Shown piece by piece: positions 31,174 to 42,023 of a stretch of DNA of 64,000 bases. The stretch is from JASLZO01 sp965247995 (GTDB lineage Bacteria; Chloroflexota; Dehalococcoidia; UBA6926). Below the pieces are notes generated by a model that saw only the letters and a list, made by a program, of their open reading frames with translations, ran no database searches and was not told the origin of the DNA. The first letter of the stretch is position 1. Every line of letters begins with the position of its first letter. The translations under genes were made by a program, and so were the position numbers. The stretch lies in assembly GCA_965247995.1 (NCBI GenBank), contig OZ252041.1:1426001-1490000 (forward strand), in the 5' to 3' direction.

Positions 31174-31259
31174 CTGCACCGCCCACATACAGCCGTACAA
31201 TCGACCTTATCTTTCGTTCTGATTCTGAATGGCGCCACCATTGGCGGACTGGGGTGTGA

Positions 31260-33059
31260 GTGCTCAAGACGCACAATTGCGGTGAACTGACTGCTGGCAA
31301 TATCGGGGACACGGTTCGCCTGGCTGGCTGGGTGCACCGGCGCCGAGACCACGGCGGGTTGATCTTTGTGGACCTCCGCGACCGCACGGGGCTGGTTCAG
31401 GTCGTGTTTGACCCGAACGAAGGCGAGGCCGCATACGCGGCAGCCGCCGATGCGCGGGGCGAATGGGTGCTCTCGGTGGAAGGCGCAGTTGCCCAGCGCC
31501 CTGCAGGTACCAATAATCCGCGGCTCAATACCGGAGAGGTCGAGGTGCGTTCGGTTCGCACCGAGGTGTTGAACCCCTCCAAAACACCGCCGTTCTATAT
31601 CAACGAAGAGAGCGACGTGGAGGAGGCCTTGCGCCTCAGGTATCGGTACTTGGACCTCCGGCGCGAACGAATGGCGCGGAACCTCCGGCTCCGACATCGC
31701 GTTGTGAAGATCATTCGAGATGAGTTGGACGCGCGCGAGTTCCTCGAGGTGGAGACACCGATCCTCATTAAGAGCACGCCGGAGGGCGCCCGCGACTACT
31801 TGGTGCCTTCGCGGATTTACCCCGGGCAGTTCTACGCGCTGCCGCAGTCACCCCAGCAACTCAAGCAACTGCTCATGGTCGCCGGCCTCGAAAGGTACTT
31901 CCAGATCGCTCGCTGTTTCCGCGATGAGGACCCTCGTGCCGACCGGCAGCCGGAGTTCACCCAGTTGGATTTGGAGATGAGCTTCGTTGACGAAGAGGAC
32001 ATCCTTTCGTTGATGGAAGACTTGTACGTCCGAATCGTCGAGGAGGTCGCTCCGCAGAAACGGATGCCACGGCCATTCCCCAGATTGACGTACGAGGAAG
32101 CCGTATCAAGGTATGGGAGCGACAAACCAGACCTGCGGTTCGGGTTGGAGTTGCACAACCTCTCGGAGATCGCTGGGCGTAGTGGGCTCGGGGTGTTCAC
32201 GGGGGCACTGGAGCAGGGAGGCGTCGTCAAAGGAATCTTGGCGCCCGGGAGTGCAGGGTTCACACGCCGTGAGTTGGACCACCTGACAGAGCTCGCCCGC
32301 CAGCGGGGCGCACGCGGTCTCGTCACGATTGGGCTGGAAGGAGAAACAGGCGCTCCGTTGTCGGCGCTCGAACCGGCCGGCGTGCGGTCGGCCGTCGCGC
32401 GGCATCTGAGTACCGAGACGGTGCGCGAGATCGGCGACGCCCTCGGGGCCCGCCTCGGTGACCTGGCCGTGATCGTCGCGGGCTCGGCGGATGTCGTTCA
32501 TGCCTCGCTTTCCGCGCTTCGCAACGAGCTTGCCGAGCGGTTGGATCTCGCGGATCCCGATGAGCTCGCGTTCGCGTTCGTCACCGATTTCCCCCTATTC
32601 GAATGGCAGGCGGATCCCGGTCGGTGGAGTTCGGCGCACCATCCCTTTACCGCCCCGAATCCAGATCACGTTGACCAGTTGGAGTCTGCGCCTGGCCAGG
32701 TGCTGTCCCGCGCGTATGACGCCGTTGTGAACGGGTATGAAGTGGCGTCCGGTTCGATCAGGATCCACAAACAGGACCTCCAGGCCCGCATCTTCAATCT
32801 GCTGGGATACACCGCGGAGGAGACGAGAGAGCGGTTCGGGCATCTATTGGAGGCATTCGAGTATGGAGCGCCTCCGCACGGCGGGTTCGCCTGCGGCATC
32901 GATCGATTCGTCGCGGTCTTGGCTGGGGAGACGAGCATCCGCGAGGTGATCCCGTTCCCCAAGACGCAAAACGCACAAGACCTGATGACATCCGCGCCGT
33001 CAACCGTCGATGCGGAACAACTCTCGGAACTCGGATTGGGATTGGCCGACCCGTCCTAA
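31260..33059 (+). CDS. aspS: Aspartyl-tRNA synthetase
   Basis: This 599-residue protein is the bacterial type with a GAD insert. It starts at GTG. An OB-fold anticodon-binding domain comes first (RLAGWVHRRRDHGGLIFVDLRD), then class II motif 2 (RCFRDEDPRADRQPEFTQLD), the GAD domain at about residues 290-420, and motif 3 (GFACGIDRFVAVLAG). Bacterial-type AspRS may be discriminating or not for tRNA-Asn; this cannot be read safely here. Confidence 0.97.
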   Translation: MLKTHNCGELTAGNIGDTVRLAGWVHRRRDHGGLIFVDLRDRTGLVQVVFDPNEGEAAYAAAADARGEWVLSVEGAVAQRPAGTNNPRLNTGEVEVRSVRTEVLNPSKTPPFYINEESDVEEALRLRYRYLDLRRERMARNLRLRHRVVKIIRDELDAREFLEVETPILIKSTPEGARDYLVPSRIYPGQFYALPQSPQQLKQLLMVAGLERYFQIARCFRDEDPRADRQPEFTQLDLEMSFVDEEDILSLMEDLYVRIVEEVAPQKRMPRPFPRLTYEEAVSRYGSDKPDLRFGLELHNLSEIAGRSGLGVFTGALEQGGVVKGILAPGSAGFTRRELDHLTELARQRGARGLVTIGLEGETGAPLSALEPAGVRSAVARHLSTETVREIGDALGARLGDLAVIVAGSADVVHASLSALRNELAERLDLADPDELAFAFVTDFPLFEWQADPGRWSSAHHPFTAPNPDHVDQLESAPGQVLSRAYDAVVNGYEVASGSIRIHKQDLQARIFNLLGYTAEETRERFGHLLEAFEYGAPPHGGFACGIDRFVAVLAGETSIREVIPFPKTQNAQDLMTSAPSTVDAEQLSELGLGLADPS

Positions 33060-33142
33060 AACACTGGCGTTCTCGGGATTTCTAAGGGCCGGTTGTATAC
33101 TGAACTCCGTTCCTGTTCCGCACTTACCCGAGGTATACCCGC

Positions 33143-34537
33143 TTGAAAATCAGCACGGAGTCAACTGAAGACCGACAGGTGTTTCTCCAAGTAGAGCTGG
33201 AGGAGCCGGAGATTGAGTCCCATAAGCAGAAAGCGTATCGGAAGCTGGTACAGCAAGCAGTAATCCCCGGGTTCCGGAAAGGGAAAGCTCCCCGGTCGAT
33301 CTTGGAGCGATACCTCGGCGTCGAGACCTTCATGCAGGAAGGCTTGGAAGAACTGCTGGAGACCTCGGCGAACGAAGCGGTCGAACAGGAGAACCTTGAC
33401 GCGGTCGGCCGTCCGGAGATCACGGACGTCGAATCGTTGGACCCGATCACGTTTAAGGCCACGATCCCGTTAACGCCGCTCTCTGACCTAGGGGACTTTC
33501 GCTCCATCCGCGTACCGTGGGAGCAACCAGGGGTCAAGGACGAGGATGTCCAAGAGGCACTCGAGAACGTCCGTCGGCAAGGGACACCTTGGGAGCCGGT
33601 CGAGGACCGGCCGGTGCAAGCCGGCGATCTCGTCACATTGACCGCAAAGGGTACGGTGCCGGGTGGTGAGGAGGATGAAGCGGACGTCCAGACATTCCTT
33701 GAAGAAGACGGGATGAGCTTCCCGGTTCAGGAAGGTGCATCCTGGCCGGTGGCGGGGTTCGCTGAGCAACTCGTAGGACTGGAACGCGACACGGACAAGG
33801 AATTCACGCTGGCTCTGCCTGATGATCACCCGAACGAAGCACTGCAGGGCAAAGAGGGGTCGTTCACCGTTCGAGTGACGGAGGTCAAAGAGCAACAGCT
33901 CCCGGAGATGGACGACGAGTGGGCAAAGGGAGTGATGGATGGGTTCGACACGATGGTCGAGCTCCGCGAGCGGGTCGAGTCCGACCTCCGGACCCAGGCA
34001 GAGTCCCGCGCAGATGCTGACTACGAGGAGCAGGTCCTAGACGCGCTCGAGGAACAGGCGAAACTCGAGTTCCCGCCGATTATGGTGGAGACCGAGATCG
34101 ACCACATGCTCCAAGATCAGGATGAACGCATGCGCCAGATCGGTGTCTCACTGGCCGATTATGCTGCCAGGACGGGGCAGGAACCGAGTGAACTGCGCGA
34201 ATCGCTGCGAGAGCAGGCTGAGAAACGAGTCGTCCGATCGCTGATCGTTTCCGAACTGACCGAACAGATCGGGATCGAGGCGACGGAAGACGACATCGAC
34301 GAAGAGATCGAGAGGTTACTCGAATCCCAGGGGGCCGATGAAGCGGCCCGACAAAGCGCGGCCGAGCTCTTCTCCCAAGAGGCTGCGCGGGACACCGTTC
34401 GCCGCCGCCTGGTGGCGCGGAAGGCGGTGGATCACTTCACCACAATCGCAAAGGGTGAAGACTCACCGGATCCTGCTGCGGAAGAACAAGAGGAATCTCC
34501 ATCAGAGAATGCCGATGAGGGCGATGAAGAGGAGTAA
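33143..34537 (+). CDS. tig: Trigger factor
   Basis: This 464-residue, TTG-started protein has the ribosome-binding domain with the signature [18 protein letters not shown], a PPIase (FKBP-like) domain at about residues 150-245 and a long helical C-terminal domain, ending in an acidic tail. It is a ribosome-bound chaperone and prolyl isomerase. A -10-like TATACT lies at 33096-33101, about 40 bases upstream, with only a weak -35, so a promoter between aspS and tig is plausible. Confidence 0.96.
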   Translation: MKISTESTEDRQVFLQVELEEPEIESHKQKAYRKLVQQAVIPGFRKGKAPRSILERYLGVETFMQEGLEELLETSANEAVEQENLDAVGRPEITDVESLDPITFKATIPLTPLSDLGDFRSIRVPWEQPGVKDEDVQEALENVRRQGTPWEPVEDRPVQAGDLVTLTAKGTVPGGEEDEADVQTFLEEDGMSFPVQEGASWPVAGFAEQLVGLERDTDKEFTLALPDDHPNEALQGKEGSFTVRVTEVKEQQLPEMDDEWAKGVMDGFDTMVELRERVESDLRTQAESRADADYEEQVLDALEEQAKLEFPPIMVETEIDHMLQDQDERMRQIGVSLADYAARTGQEPSELRESLREQAEKRVVRSLIVSELTEQIGIEATEDDIDEEIERLLESQGADEAARQSAAELFSQEAARDTVRRRLVARKAVDHFTTIAKGEDSPDPAAEEQEESPSENADEGDEEE

Positions 34538-34544
34538 TGCTCAT

Positions 34545-35201
34545 ATGACGCTGTTCAACCCACACGACCGCCCGCCTCACGACGCATCCGACATCGTGCC
34601 GATGGTGATCGAGACCGGCGCACGCGGTGAGCGTGCGTTTGACATCTACTCGCTGCTTCTAAAAGAGCGGATCGTCTTCTTGGGAACGCCAATCAATGAC
34701 CAGGTTGCCAACTTGATCGTGGCGCAACTGCTGTACTTGGAGCGAGAAGACGCCGAAAAGGACATCAACATCTACATCAACAGCCCGGGTGGAGTCATCA
34801 CCTCCGGGTTGGCGATCTACGACACCATGCAACTGATCCGCCCGGATGTCTCGACGATCTGCGTCGGGATGGCGGCAAGCATGGGCACCGTGCTGTTGTG
34901 TGCGGGAACGAAGGGAAAGCGCTACGCGCTCCCGAATGCGACCATCCACATGCACCAACCCGTGGGCGGCGCGCAGGGCCAGGCGGCAGACATTGAGATC
35001 GCGGCGCGCGAGATCCTTAGAGTCCAGGAGATCATCCGCGGGATTCTCTCGGCCCAGACCGGGCAGCCGATCGAGAAGGTTGCGCGGGATACGGACCGTG
35101 ACTACTACCTTACGGCGGCCCAAGCAAAGGAATACGGGCTCGTGGATGAGGTGCTCGCGGGGCCGGTTCCGTCGGTCAACGGTACGGGTCCAGGCAGCTA
35201 G
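34545..35201 (+). CDS. clpP: ATP-dependent Clp protease proteolytic subunit
   Basis: The ATG at 34545 gives 218 residues and follows the end of tig by 7 bases, with GAGGAG inside the tig stop region as ribosome site. The catalytic triad is visible: Ser in GMAASMGT, His in [10 protein letters not shown] and Asp in [28 protein letters not shown] is the handle and oxyanion region. It forms the double heptamer that degrades proteins fed by ClpX. Confidence 0.97.
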   Translation: MTLFNPHDRPPHDASDIVPMVIETGARGERAFDIYSLLLKERIVFLGTPINDQVANLIVAQLLYLEREDAEKDINIYINSPGGVITSGLAIYDTMQLIRPDVSTICVGMAASMGTVLLCAGTKGKRYALPNATIHMHQPVGGAQGQAADIEIAAREILRVQEIIRGILSAQTGQPIEKVARDTDRDYYLTAAQAKEYGLVDEVLAGPVPSVNGTGPGS

Positions 35202-35244
35202 TCGGGTAGCGGATCCGCCTACTCCGGCGGCTGGAGGCGAAACG

Positions 35245-36636
35245 ATGACTATGAGCTCGCGCCGAGGCGGCGATGGGAGCGGCGGAAGCTTCTCTGGAGG
35301 GCCGGGAGGTTCCGGCTCAAATGCCGGCAGCGCCTACCGCTGCTCGTTCTGCGGGAAACAACAAGCACAGGTCAAACGGCTGATCGCGGGACCTGACCAG
35401 GTCTATATCTGCGACGAGTGCGTACACGTCTGCACGCAAATCCTTACGGAGCAGGTCTCCTCTCCCGTTTCTTCCCCTCGACCGGAGACAGCCCCGAACG
35501 GTGGCGAACCCGTCGGCGATCCCGCGAAAACCCTTACACCCCGGGAGATCTACGAGCGGCTCAGCGAGTATGTGATCGGCCAGGAGCGCGCGAAGCGTGT
35601 GTTGAGTGTGGGGGTGTACAACCACTACAAGCGCATCAATTCCCGCGAGACTCCGGATGTGGATCCCGATGTCGAACTAGAAAAGACGAATATTCTGCTC
35701 GTGGGACCCACCGGGAGCGGCAAGACGCTGCTTGCGCAGACCATGGCGCGCATCCTGGACGTCCCGATTGCCATTGTGGACGCGACGTCTCTAACGGAAG
35801 CGGGGTATGTCGGTGAGGACGTCGAGAACATCCTGCTCCGGTTGATCCAAGCTGCGGACTACGACATCGCACGCGCAGAACGCGGGATCATCTATATCGA
35901 TGAGATCGACAAAACGGCTCGAAAGGCCGCTAATCCCTCCATCACGCGCGACGTGTCGGGCGAAGGAGTCCAACAAGCGCTCCTAAAGATCGTCGAGGGG
36001 TGTGTCGCAAACGTGCCGCCACAGGGCGGACGCAAGCACCCGCACCAAGAGTTCATTCAAATCAATACCGACAACATCCTGTTCGTTTGCGGCGGCGCGT
36101 TCGAGGGGATTGAAGAGGTGGTCCGCGAACGGGTTACGCGGAGCCAACAACGCATCGGCTTCCAGGTGCGGGCGCTAGGGCAAGACATCGCCGAACTGAA
36201 CCGGATCATGGCCCAGTTGTCACACGACGATCTGCTCTCGTACGGGATGATCCCGGAGTTCGTAGGACGGATGCCCATGGCCGTGGCGTTAGATCCGCTG
36301 CAGAAGGATGAGCTCGTCCGAGTCCTTACGGAGCCGCGTAACGCGATTGTCAAGCAGTACCAGAGCTTGCTAGGACTGGACGGCGTCGAGTTGGAGTTCC
36401 ACCACGATGCCCTGGAGGCGATCGCGGATCGGGCAATCGGGCAGAAAACGGGCGCACGCGGACTGCGGACGGTCGTGGAGGAAACCCTACTCGACATCAT
36501 GTATGACGTCCCGAGCGTCGAGGGGATCGCCCGATGCCTCATCACGGGAGACGTGATTCGGGGCATCGCGCCGCCGTTCCTCTTCAACGAGGCCGGAGGT
36601 CCGGTACAGCTGGCGCTCAGCGAGCGCGGGGCGTAG
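35245..36636 (+). CDS. clpX: ATP-dependent Clp protease ATP-binding subunit ClpX
   Basis: The ATG at 35245 after GGAGGCGAAACG gives 463 residues. The N-terminal zinc domain has CSFCGKQQ and CDEC. The AAA+ core shows Walker A GPTGSGKT, pore loop GYVGEDV, Walker [10 protein letters not shown] and the ClpP-docking tripeptide IGF (in RSQQRIGFQ). The N-terminus is extended by about 30 Gly/Ser-rich residues compared with E. coli. It is 43 bases after clpP, forming a tig-clpP-clpX cluster. Confidence 0.97.
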   Translation: MTMSSRRGGDGSGGSFSGGPGGSGSNAGSAYRCSFCGKQQAQVKRLIAGPDQVYICDECVHVCTQILTEQVSSPVSSPRPETAPNGGEPVGDPAKTLTPREIYERLSEYVIGQERAKRVLSVGVYNHYKRINSRETPDVDPDVELEKTNILLVGPTGSGKTLLAQTMARILDVPIAIVDATSLTEAGYVGEDVENILLRLIQAADYDIARAERGIIYIDEIDKTARKAANPSITRDVSGEGVQQALLKIVEGCVANVPPQGGRKHPHQEFIQINTDNILFVCGGAFEGIEEVVRERVTRSQQRIGFQVRALGQDIAELNRIMAQLSHDDLLSYGMIPEFVGRMPMAVALDPLQKDELVRVLTEPRNAIVKQYQSLLGLDGVELEFHHDALEAIADRAIGQKTGARGLRTVVEETLLDIMYDVPSVEGIARCLITGDVIRGIAPPFLFNEAGGPVQLALSERGA

Positions 36637-36675
36637 CGGCAAGCAGCCCTTTCCGGCCTGACGATGCGGCGGCCC

Positions 36676-38058
36676 CTATTCAGGGACTGAATATTTCTCG
36701 TTGAGCCCCAGTTGGTGGGCGATACGAACAGTGGCCTCGACGCCCAGCCGGATGTCATCGATCGCGATGCGTTCGTTTGGGCCATGAGCCAACCGCGCGA
36801 TGTCCTCCGCGGGAATACTCCGTATTGGCGTGAATCCGTATGAGACCGTGCGGGGATCGAGGAGGCGGAGATCGGTTGAGGCGGGGAGCAGCATGGGGAC
36901 CAGATCTGAGGACGGCTCGAGTTCCGCCATCGTCGTCCGAATCGTTGTGGCCAACAGGGAAGTCGCTGGGGCGGTCCGGGGATGAGATTCTTGCCCCACC
37001 TCAACCTCCGGATCGATTCTCGCACCGGCGAGGCGATCCCTGATCGCCTCGAGGACCTCCTCTCTCGATGTGCCTGGCAGGTAGCGCACCGAGAACAACG
37101 CCCTGGCCTCAGTTGGGATGCCGCTAGCCGCGTGACCAGATTGAAGTCCGGTGAGGGTCACGGTCAGGTGGAACATTGCGTGGAGAGCACGACGTTGAGA
37201 GTCAGTCATACCAACCCCGCGCCGCAAGATCATGGGCCCGACGATGGGCATACCCAAGGCACGTTGCCCAACGCGTCGGAACCAAGAACCCGAGGCCGAG
37301 ATCTCCCGTACCATCGCTTCGGTCGCTTCGGTGCGCGTCCATGCCCAATGCGTCCGCGTGAGATGGGCTACCGCACGTGTCGCTTCTTCGGCGGGGTTCT
37401 CTCCACTAGGAACTGATGCATGGCCCAGGTCGCCTGGGCCCGAGGCTCCAAAGGTGAGCGTGAGCCGGAAGGCTCCTTTCTCAGCGATGGCGTATGTGAA
37501 GAGAGTCCTACCGCTGAACGTGGTGCGATACCCGCCACCCTCGCCCAAGGCGAAATCGGCATCGAGGACATCTGGATGGTGCTCCTGCAGCCAGCCGACC
37601 CCCAACCTGCCACCTTCCTCTTCATCGGCTGCCGCGACGAATAGCACGTCACCAGGCGGTGGGTCGTTGGCCAACACCGCCAGCGTTGCCGCATTTACGG
37701 CACTCCTCCCTTTGTCGTCGATGGCGCCTCTGCCAAAGATGAAACCGCCGTCAACGTCCGCTGAGAGGGGTCCATGATCCCATGCTGCCAGATCACCGGC
37801 CGCCACCACGTCAAGATGAGAGAGCAAGAGCAGCGTCGGCGCTGCTGCATTGACGCCAGGCACGCGTGCCGCCACCGACACGCGTCCCGGCTCTGGCTCG
37901 AACATGCGAGCCTGAATGCCACGGTCTGCGAAGAACCGTTCAATCAATGATGCGGCGGGGCCCTCCGGTCTGCCGGGGTTGGTTGTATCGATCCGTAGCA
38001 GGTCCCGCATTAATACGACCGTATCATCTAGGAGCGTGTCTGATATTTGAGCGGCCAA
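36676..38058 (-). CDS. M20-family metallopeptidase
   Basis: This 460-residue protein has metal ligands in LLLSHLDVVAAG (His), GRGAIDDKGRS (Asp), ADEEEGGRLG (catalytic and ligand Glu) and an LLPASTDLRLL Asp/His-type region near the end. The dimerisation insert lies at about 190-320. The best match is ArgE/DapE/carboxypeptidase-like peptidases of the M20 clan; substrate not determinable. It is convergent with clpX, 39 bases away. Confidence 0.9.
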   Translation of the reverse strand: MAAQISDTLLDDTVVLMRDLLRIDTTNPGRPEGPAASLIERFFADRGIQARMFEPEPGRVSVAARVPGVNAAAPTLLLLSHLDVVAAGDLAAWDHGPLSADVDGGFIFGRGAIDDKGRSAVNAATLAVLANDPPPGDVLFVAAADEEEGGRLGVGWLQEHHPDVLDADFALGEGGGYRTTFSGRTLFTYAIAEKGAFRLTLTFGASGPGDLGHASVPSGENPAEEATRAVAHLTRTHWAWTRTEATEAMVREISASGSWFRRVGQRALGMPIVGPMILRRGVGMTDSQRRALHAMFHLTVTLTGLQSGHAASGIPTEARALFSVRYLPGTSREEVLEAIRDRLAGARIDPEVEVGQESHPRTAPATSLLATTIRTTMAELEPSSDLVPMLLPASTDLRLLDPRTVSYGFTPIRSIPAEDIARLAHGPNERIAIDDIRLGVEATVRIAHQLGLNEKYSVPE

Positions 38059-38073
38059 TGGATGGCTCCCCGT

Positions 38074-38895
38074 TTAGCGGGACATCGCGAGTAATCGTTC
38101 GATTTCGTTCGTGAGATCAAGCCCGGCGACTGGAACACCGTTCTGATCGAGGACTCGTCCGGACTCTAATCGGACCTCGCCGTCCGCGAGTGCTTGGAGG
38201 GTTGCCATCAAGAGCGGGACTTCCCTGCGGACCCCCTCGTTGCGGATCGCCTGGAATAGCGGAGTGTCGTCGAGGTTGGTTGGCACGAGCGGCGACGCCG
38301 ATTCCCTGTCACTCCACAAGGAATCGAACGGCGGTCCGCGAAGCGGGAAACGGCAGAACGAAATGAGCGGACCTTGGTCAACTTCGCCGGTAGCCAGTTG
38401 CGTCATCGCACCGCTAACAGGTGCATGATCTACGATCTGCTGCCGGATCACCTCCTGCCATGTACCGACGGGCCCGCCGGGAGCGGCAGGGTGGAGGTTG
38501 AGTGTTGGGATTTCCGATACGACCGACTCATCCAAAACTACTAGCAGCCCGGCGAGAACGAGGAGATCCACCGGTTGTGGTCGGATGAGGTCCAAGACCG
38601 CTCGGTTGTAACGTGAGCGCCAGTTCTTGTCGTCGGCATGCCGTCTGCGGTAATCGCGGAACGACAGCGCCAGCGGTCGCAATCTCAGTTCGTCGATGAG
38701 ATCCAGGAAGGTATCGCTGCCACGCGCCTCTCCCCGTTCCCTGTTACAAAAAACGAATTCGACCGAGGCGTTCAGGTCGCCTCGATCGATTGCCGCAGTC
38801 GTGGACTCCAACAGCCTGCGCGATCCGGGTCCCCTTCCGGTGGACATCCAACCGAGGCGAAGTTTCGAGGGATCGATGAGTGGCGCGCTGGAGGA
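38074..38895 (-). CDS. Formyltransferase-like (PurN-fold) protein
   Basis: The GTG at 38895 gives 273 residues; it is the first plausible start after the upstream gene. The core has LRLGWMSTGRG, then VDLLVLAGLLVVLDESVV, IPTLNLHPAAPGGPVGTWQEVI and APVSGAMTQLATGEVDQGPLISFCRF, matching GAR-formyltransferase and methionyl-tRNA formyltransferase folds: the N..H (LNLHP) and D (GEVDQGP) catalytic pattern is present. It differs from normal PurN in length. It probably formylates a different substrate or is a divergent PurN; with purF, purM and purH elsewhere, a purine role is possible. Confidence 0.75.
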   Translation of the reverse strand, partial: SSSAPLIDPSKLRLGWMSTGRGPGSRRLLESTTAAIDRGDLNASVEFVFCNRERGEARGSDTFLDLIDELRLRPLALSFRDYRRRHADDKNWRSRYNRAVLDLIRPQPVDLLVLAGLLVVLDESVVSEIPTLNLHPAAPGGPVGTWQEVIRQQIVDHAPVSGAMTQLATGEVDQGPLISFCRFPLRGPPFDSLWSDRESASPLVPTNLDDTPLFQAIRNEGVRREVPLLMATLQALADGEVRLESGRVLDQNGVPVAGLDLTNEIERLLAMSR

Positions 38896-38905
38896 CACGA
38901 GAGGC

Positions 38906-39865
38906 TCAGATCTGCATGACCACCTTGAGGGCATCGTCTGAGCGTTGGTCGTAAAGGCGGTACGCCTCCGCCGCATCGGCCAGCGGTAGCCGATGCGTTA
39001 CGAGCCAGGTCAGGTCGATCCAACCGCGGTTGACCAGTTCGACGGCATCCCGCACCGCGCCCGCCGGTTCGGGATCGGACGCGTTGTACGAGGTCAGCAC
39101 CGTCAAGCGCTTCTGAAGCATATCGAACCATTCGATTGTCACATCCTGCGGGTGTGGCGAACCGAAAGGAATGATGGTCCCGTCGATTTTCGCCAACCGG
39201 ATCGCGAGCCCAGGTGCTTCGTGAGTTCCGGATGCCTCCACGACGACATCTGCCATCGCACCGGCGGTGAGATCGCTGATCGCTTCGGTTGGATCGACTT
39301 CGGCAGGAGCAAACACGGCGTTGGCGCCCTGTTGCAATCCCTGCTGCCGGCGGTATTCGAGCGGTTCAATCGCAATGATTTGCTTCGCGCCGAGCCGCCT
39401 GAGGCATGCCACCCACAAGAGGCCGATCGGCCCTTGCCCGATGACTACGATTCGCTTCCCGACCATGCTGCCGTATCGGCTGCAGCCCCAAAGCACGGTT
39501 CCCAGTGGCTGACAGGTGACCCAAACCGACGTGTCGACCCCGGGCGGGAGCTTGATCAAGCTGCTTGGCGGCGCGACGAGGTATTCCATGCCGCCGGTCA
39601 ATCGCGGCGGAAGAACGATGACGGGATCACCGGTCTCGAACCCGTCCGTCCGGGCTTCTTCCACGATCCCGGCGCACTCGTGGCTGGGCAAGCCGGGCGG
39701 CATCGGGTATTCCTCTTCGGGCGCCACTTCGCGGTATGGGCCCATGTCGCTTCCGCAGATCGAGAGGCTCTGCATCTTCACCAGGACCTGGCCTTCGGGC
39801 AACTCGGGTTCTGGGATGTCCGTGAGCGTGATCGTTCCGGGTGCGCTGAGCTGAATGGCTCTCAT
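38906..39865 (-). CDS. MDR-family zinc-dependent dehydrogenase
   Basis: This 319-residue protein has the catalytic zinc Cys in SICGSDMGPYR and GLPSHECAGIVEE, and a Rossmann segment RIVVIGQGPIGLLWVACLRRLGAKQIIAIEP. The structural-zinc CxxCxxC loop is missing and the protein is short for the class, so the lobe is reduced. The substrate is unknown; the nearest types are threonine/sorbitol-like dehydrogenases. The formyltransferase-like gene starts 11 bases downstream, so the two may be one operon. Confidence 0.85.
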   Translation of the reverse strand: MRAIQLSAPGTITLTDIPEPELPEGQVLVKMQSLSICGSDMGPYREVAPEEEYPMPPGLPSHECAGIVEEARTDGFETGDPVIVLPPRLTGGMEYLVAPPSSLIKLPPGVDTSVWVTCQPLGTVLWGCSRYGSMVGKRIVVIGQGPIGLLWVACLRRLGAKQIIAIEPLEYRRQQGLQQGANAVFAPAEVDPTEAISDLTAGAMADVVVEASGTHEAPGLAIRLAKIDGTIIPFGSPHPQDVTIEWFDMLQKRLTVLTSYNASDPEPAGAVRDAVELVNRGWIDLTWLVTHRLPLADAAEAYRLYDQRSDDALKVVMQI

Positions 39866-40033
39866 GGTGCTGTGTGCCTCCGTGATCCCGTGTCCACTGC
39901 CCCGCAGAAGAGCGTAGCCGACTCGGAAGTTGGGCGCGAGAGATGCGGCCTCCGACCACGGCTGAGCAATCGATCGAGCGGTGGAGCGACTTTGCCGGAC
40001 TGGTCTTTTCGCGTACCTCGAGCTCGCGGCGAT

Positions 40034-40768
40034 CTACTTGTATGCGCCACGGATCGAACGCCAGCGCATGGCGAGTACGTCGAGAAACATGTGTACGGGA
40101 TGATGCCACCGGACGCTACTTCCGGGGCCGTAGTGCCAATCCACCGGGATTTCGTGGATGGTCATGCCTTGTTCTTTCGCCAACAACAGGAGTTCGGTAT
40201 CGAATGCGAAGCCCATGCATTGCTGGCGTGGAAAGATCGCATCGGCCGCTGGTGCGGTGAACGCCTTGAACCCGCACTGTGTGTCTCGATAATCCAGGCC
40301 TGCGACCCAGCGAACCACGGAATTGAACATCCGGCCTGCGAACCTGCGCATTGCGGGTTCGCCGACCCGGACCGCGCCGGTGGCCTCGCGAGATCCGATG
40401 ATGATGTCGTTCGTGGCCGTTTGCGCCACTGCGTGAGTGAGGACATCAGGTGGGACCGCGAGGTCGACGTCCATAAAGACGCGCACTGCACCGGTGGCTT
40501 GGAGCATCCCTTGCCGGACTGCATGCCCTTTGCCTTGATGCGTCAGGCGGAGGAGCCGCGTACGCCGGAACTGCGCGACGCACGACTCGGCTACGGCGCC
40601 GGTGGAATCGGTGCTGCCGTCGTCCGCGACGATCACCTCGGCATCGGGAAACCGTTCGTCCAAGAAATGGTTGATCGTCTCGACCGACGCAGCCAAGCGC
40701 TGCTCCTCATTGAACGCCGGGAGGACGATCGAGAGCGATGGCCGATTGTTGCGCGTGGCGTCCGCCAA
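40034..40768 (-). CDS. Family 2 glycosyltransferase (dolichyl-phosphate glucosyltransferase-like)
   Basis: This 244-residue protein has LSIVLPAFNEEQRL, then VIVADDGSTDSTGAVAE, MDVDLAVPPD (DxD metal site), YRDTQCGFKAF and DTELLLLAKEQGMTIHEIPVDW. This is the Alg5/DPM-like GT2 type that makes polyprenyl-phosphate sugars. No membrane segment is obvious. The 168-base gap downstream of it holds nothing I can support. It is the last gene after aspartokinase on the same strand. Confidence 0.9.
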   Translation of the reverse strand: MADATRNNRPSLSIVLPAFNEEQRLAASVETINHFLDERFPDAEVIVADDGSTDSTGAVAESCVAQFRRTRLLRLTHQGKGHAVRQGMLQATGAVRVFMDVDLAVPPDVLTHAVAQTATNDIIIGSREATGAVRVGEPAMRRFAGRMFNSVVRWVAGLDYRDTQCGFKAFTAPAADAIFPRQQCMGFAFDTELLLLAKEQGMTIHEIPVDWHYGPGSSVRWHHPVHMFLDVLAMRWRSIRGAYK

Positions 40769-40799
40769 GGTTCCGAGGAGGACCGGTCTGGCCTCCTGC

Positions 40800-42023
40800 T
40801 TATCCGTCCGTCTGCTCCAACTCGAAAGCCGAGTGGAGCGCGATGGCAGCTTGCTCGACGGCGGATTCTTGCACCACGCAGGTGATGCTGATTTCTGCGG
40901 TGGTGATCATCTCGATGTTGATTCCGGCGGCGGAGAGAGCGCGGAAGGTCCGGGCCGCGTATCCGGGAGCATTCTGGAGGCCGGCACCCACGACCGAGAT
41001 CTTCGCGAGATTGCGATCGGCGGTGACTTCGTTTGCACCCAGTGAATTGGCGACGCCACGAACATGATGCAGCGTAACGTCGAGGTCGACCGTACCGACG
41101 GTGAATGACAGGTCGCTGTGGCCGTCCTCACCGAGGTTCTGGACGATGATATCGACGCTGATCCCGGCTTCGGCGAGCGGCGAGAATAGCTCTGCTGCGA
41201 TGCCTGGCCGGTCTGGGATGCGGCGGACGGTAATACGCGCGACGTTGGAATCGTGTGCGATGCCGCGAACCTTGTTCCTGATCTCCATCAAGGGTCCTCC
41301 ATGGATCCTGGTCCCTCGGCCTTCCCCGAATGTCGAGGCCACGTGGATGGGAACGTTGTAAACCCACGCAAGCTCGACGGCTCGGTGGTGCATGACGCGG
41401 GCGCCCTCGCTTGCGAGTTCGAGCATCTCTTCGTAGGAGACATCCGCGAGCGGCCGCGCGTCATGCACCAATCTGGGGTCAGCGGTGTAGACGCCGTCGA
41501 CGTCGGTGAAGATCTCGCACGCCTCAGGCCGTAACGCAGCAGCGAGGGCGACTGCGGTCGTGTCAGAGCCGCCGCGGCCCAAAGTCGTCGTTTCCAGCGC
41601 TTCAGTCGTCCCTTGGAATCCGGCGACGATCACGATGTTCCCCCGAGCGATCTCGTCTAAGGCGCGGCGAGGTTCGACCTGAGCAATGCGTGCCCGCGTG
41701 AAATCGGCATCGGTCCGAATCCCGGCCTGGAGCCCGCTAAGGCTGACTGCCGGATGGTTCCGCTCTCGCAGTGCCATGGCCAGGAGTGTGCTGCTGACGA
41801 GTTCGCCCGTCGAGAGGAGCGTGTCGAGTTCGCGCGGGTCGGGGTCGGTAGTGACCGAACGCGAGAGGCGGATCAGTTCGTCCGTTGAGGACCCCATTGC
41901 CGAGACGACGACGACCATATCGTCGCCTTGCTGACGTGCGCGAGCGATCCGTTCGGCGACGCCAATGATGCGCTCCACGGAACCGACCGACGTCCCCCCG
42001 TATTTTTGAACGCGGAGCGCCAT
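40800..42023 (-). CDS. Aspartokinase
   Basis: The ATG at 42023 shares its A with the homoserine kinase stop (TGATG). The 407-residue protein has VQKYGGTSVGS at the start, FQGTTEALETTTLGRGGSDTTAVALAAAL and IFTDVDGVYTADPRLV, followed by two ACT domains (ITVRRIPDRPGIAAELF and ISVVGAGLQNAPGYAARTF). This size and ACT layout is that of lysine/threonine-regulated aspartokinase II. It catalyses the first step to Lys, Thr and Met. Confidence 0.95.
   Translation of the reverse strand: MALRVQKYGGTSVGSVERIIGVAERIARARQQGDDMVVVVSAMGSSTDELIRLSRSVTTDPDPRELDTLLSTGELVSSTLLAMALRERNHPAVSLSGLQAGIRTDADFTRARIAQVEPRRALDEIARGNIVIVAGFQGTTEALETTTLGRGGSDTTAVALAAALRPEACEIFTDVDGVYTADPRLVHDARPLADVSYEEMLELASEGARVMHHRAVELAWVYNVPIHVASTFGEGRGTRIHGGPLMEIRNKVRGIAHDSNVARITVRRIPDRPGIAAELFSPLAEAGISVDIIVQNLGEDGHSDLSFTVGTVDLDVTLHHVRGVANSLGANEVTADRNLAKISVVGAGLQNAPGYAARTFRALSAAGINIEMITTAEISITCVVQESAVEQAAIALHSAFELEQTDG

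Noticed and set aside
38993..40885. 630-codon rightward frame across the MDR dehydrogenase and glycosyltransferase genes
   Set aside because: Antisense to two clearly conserved genes, with no similarity to a known protein.
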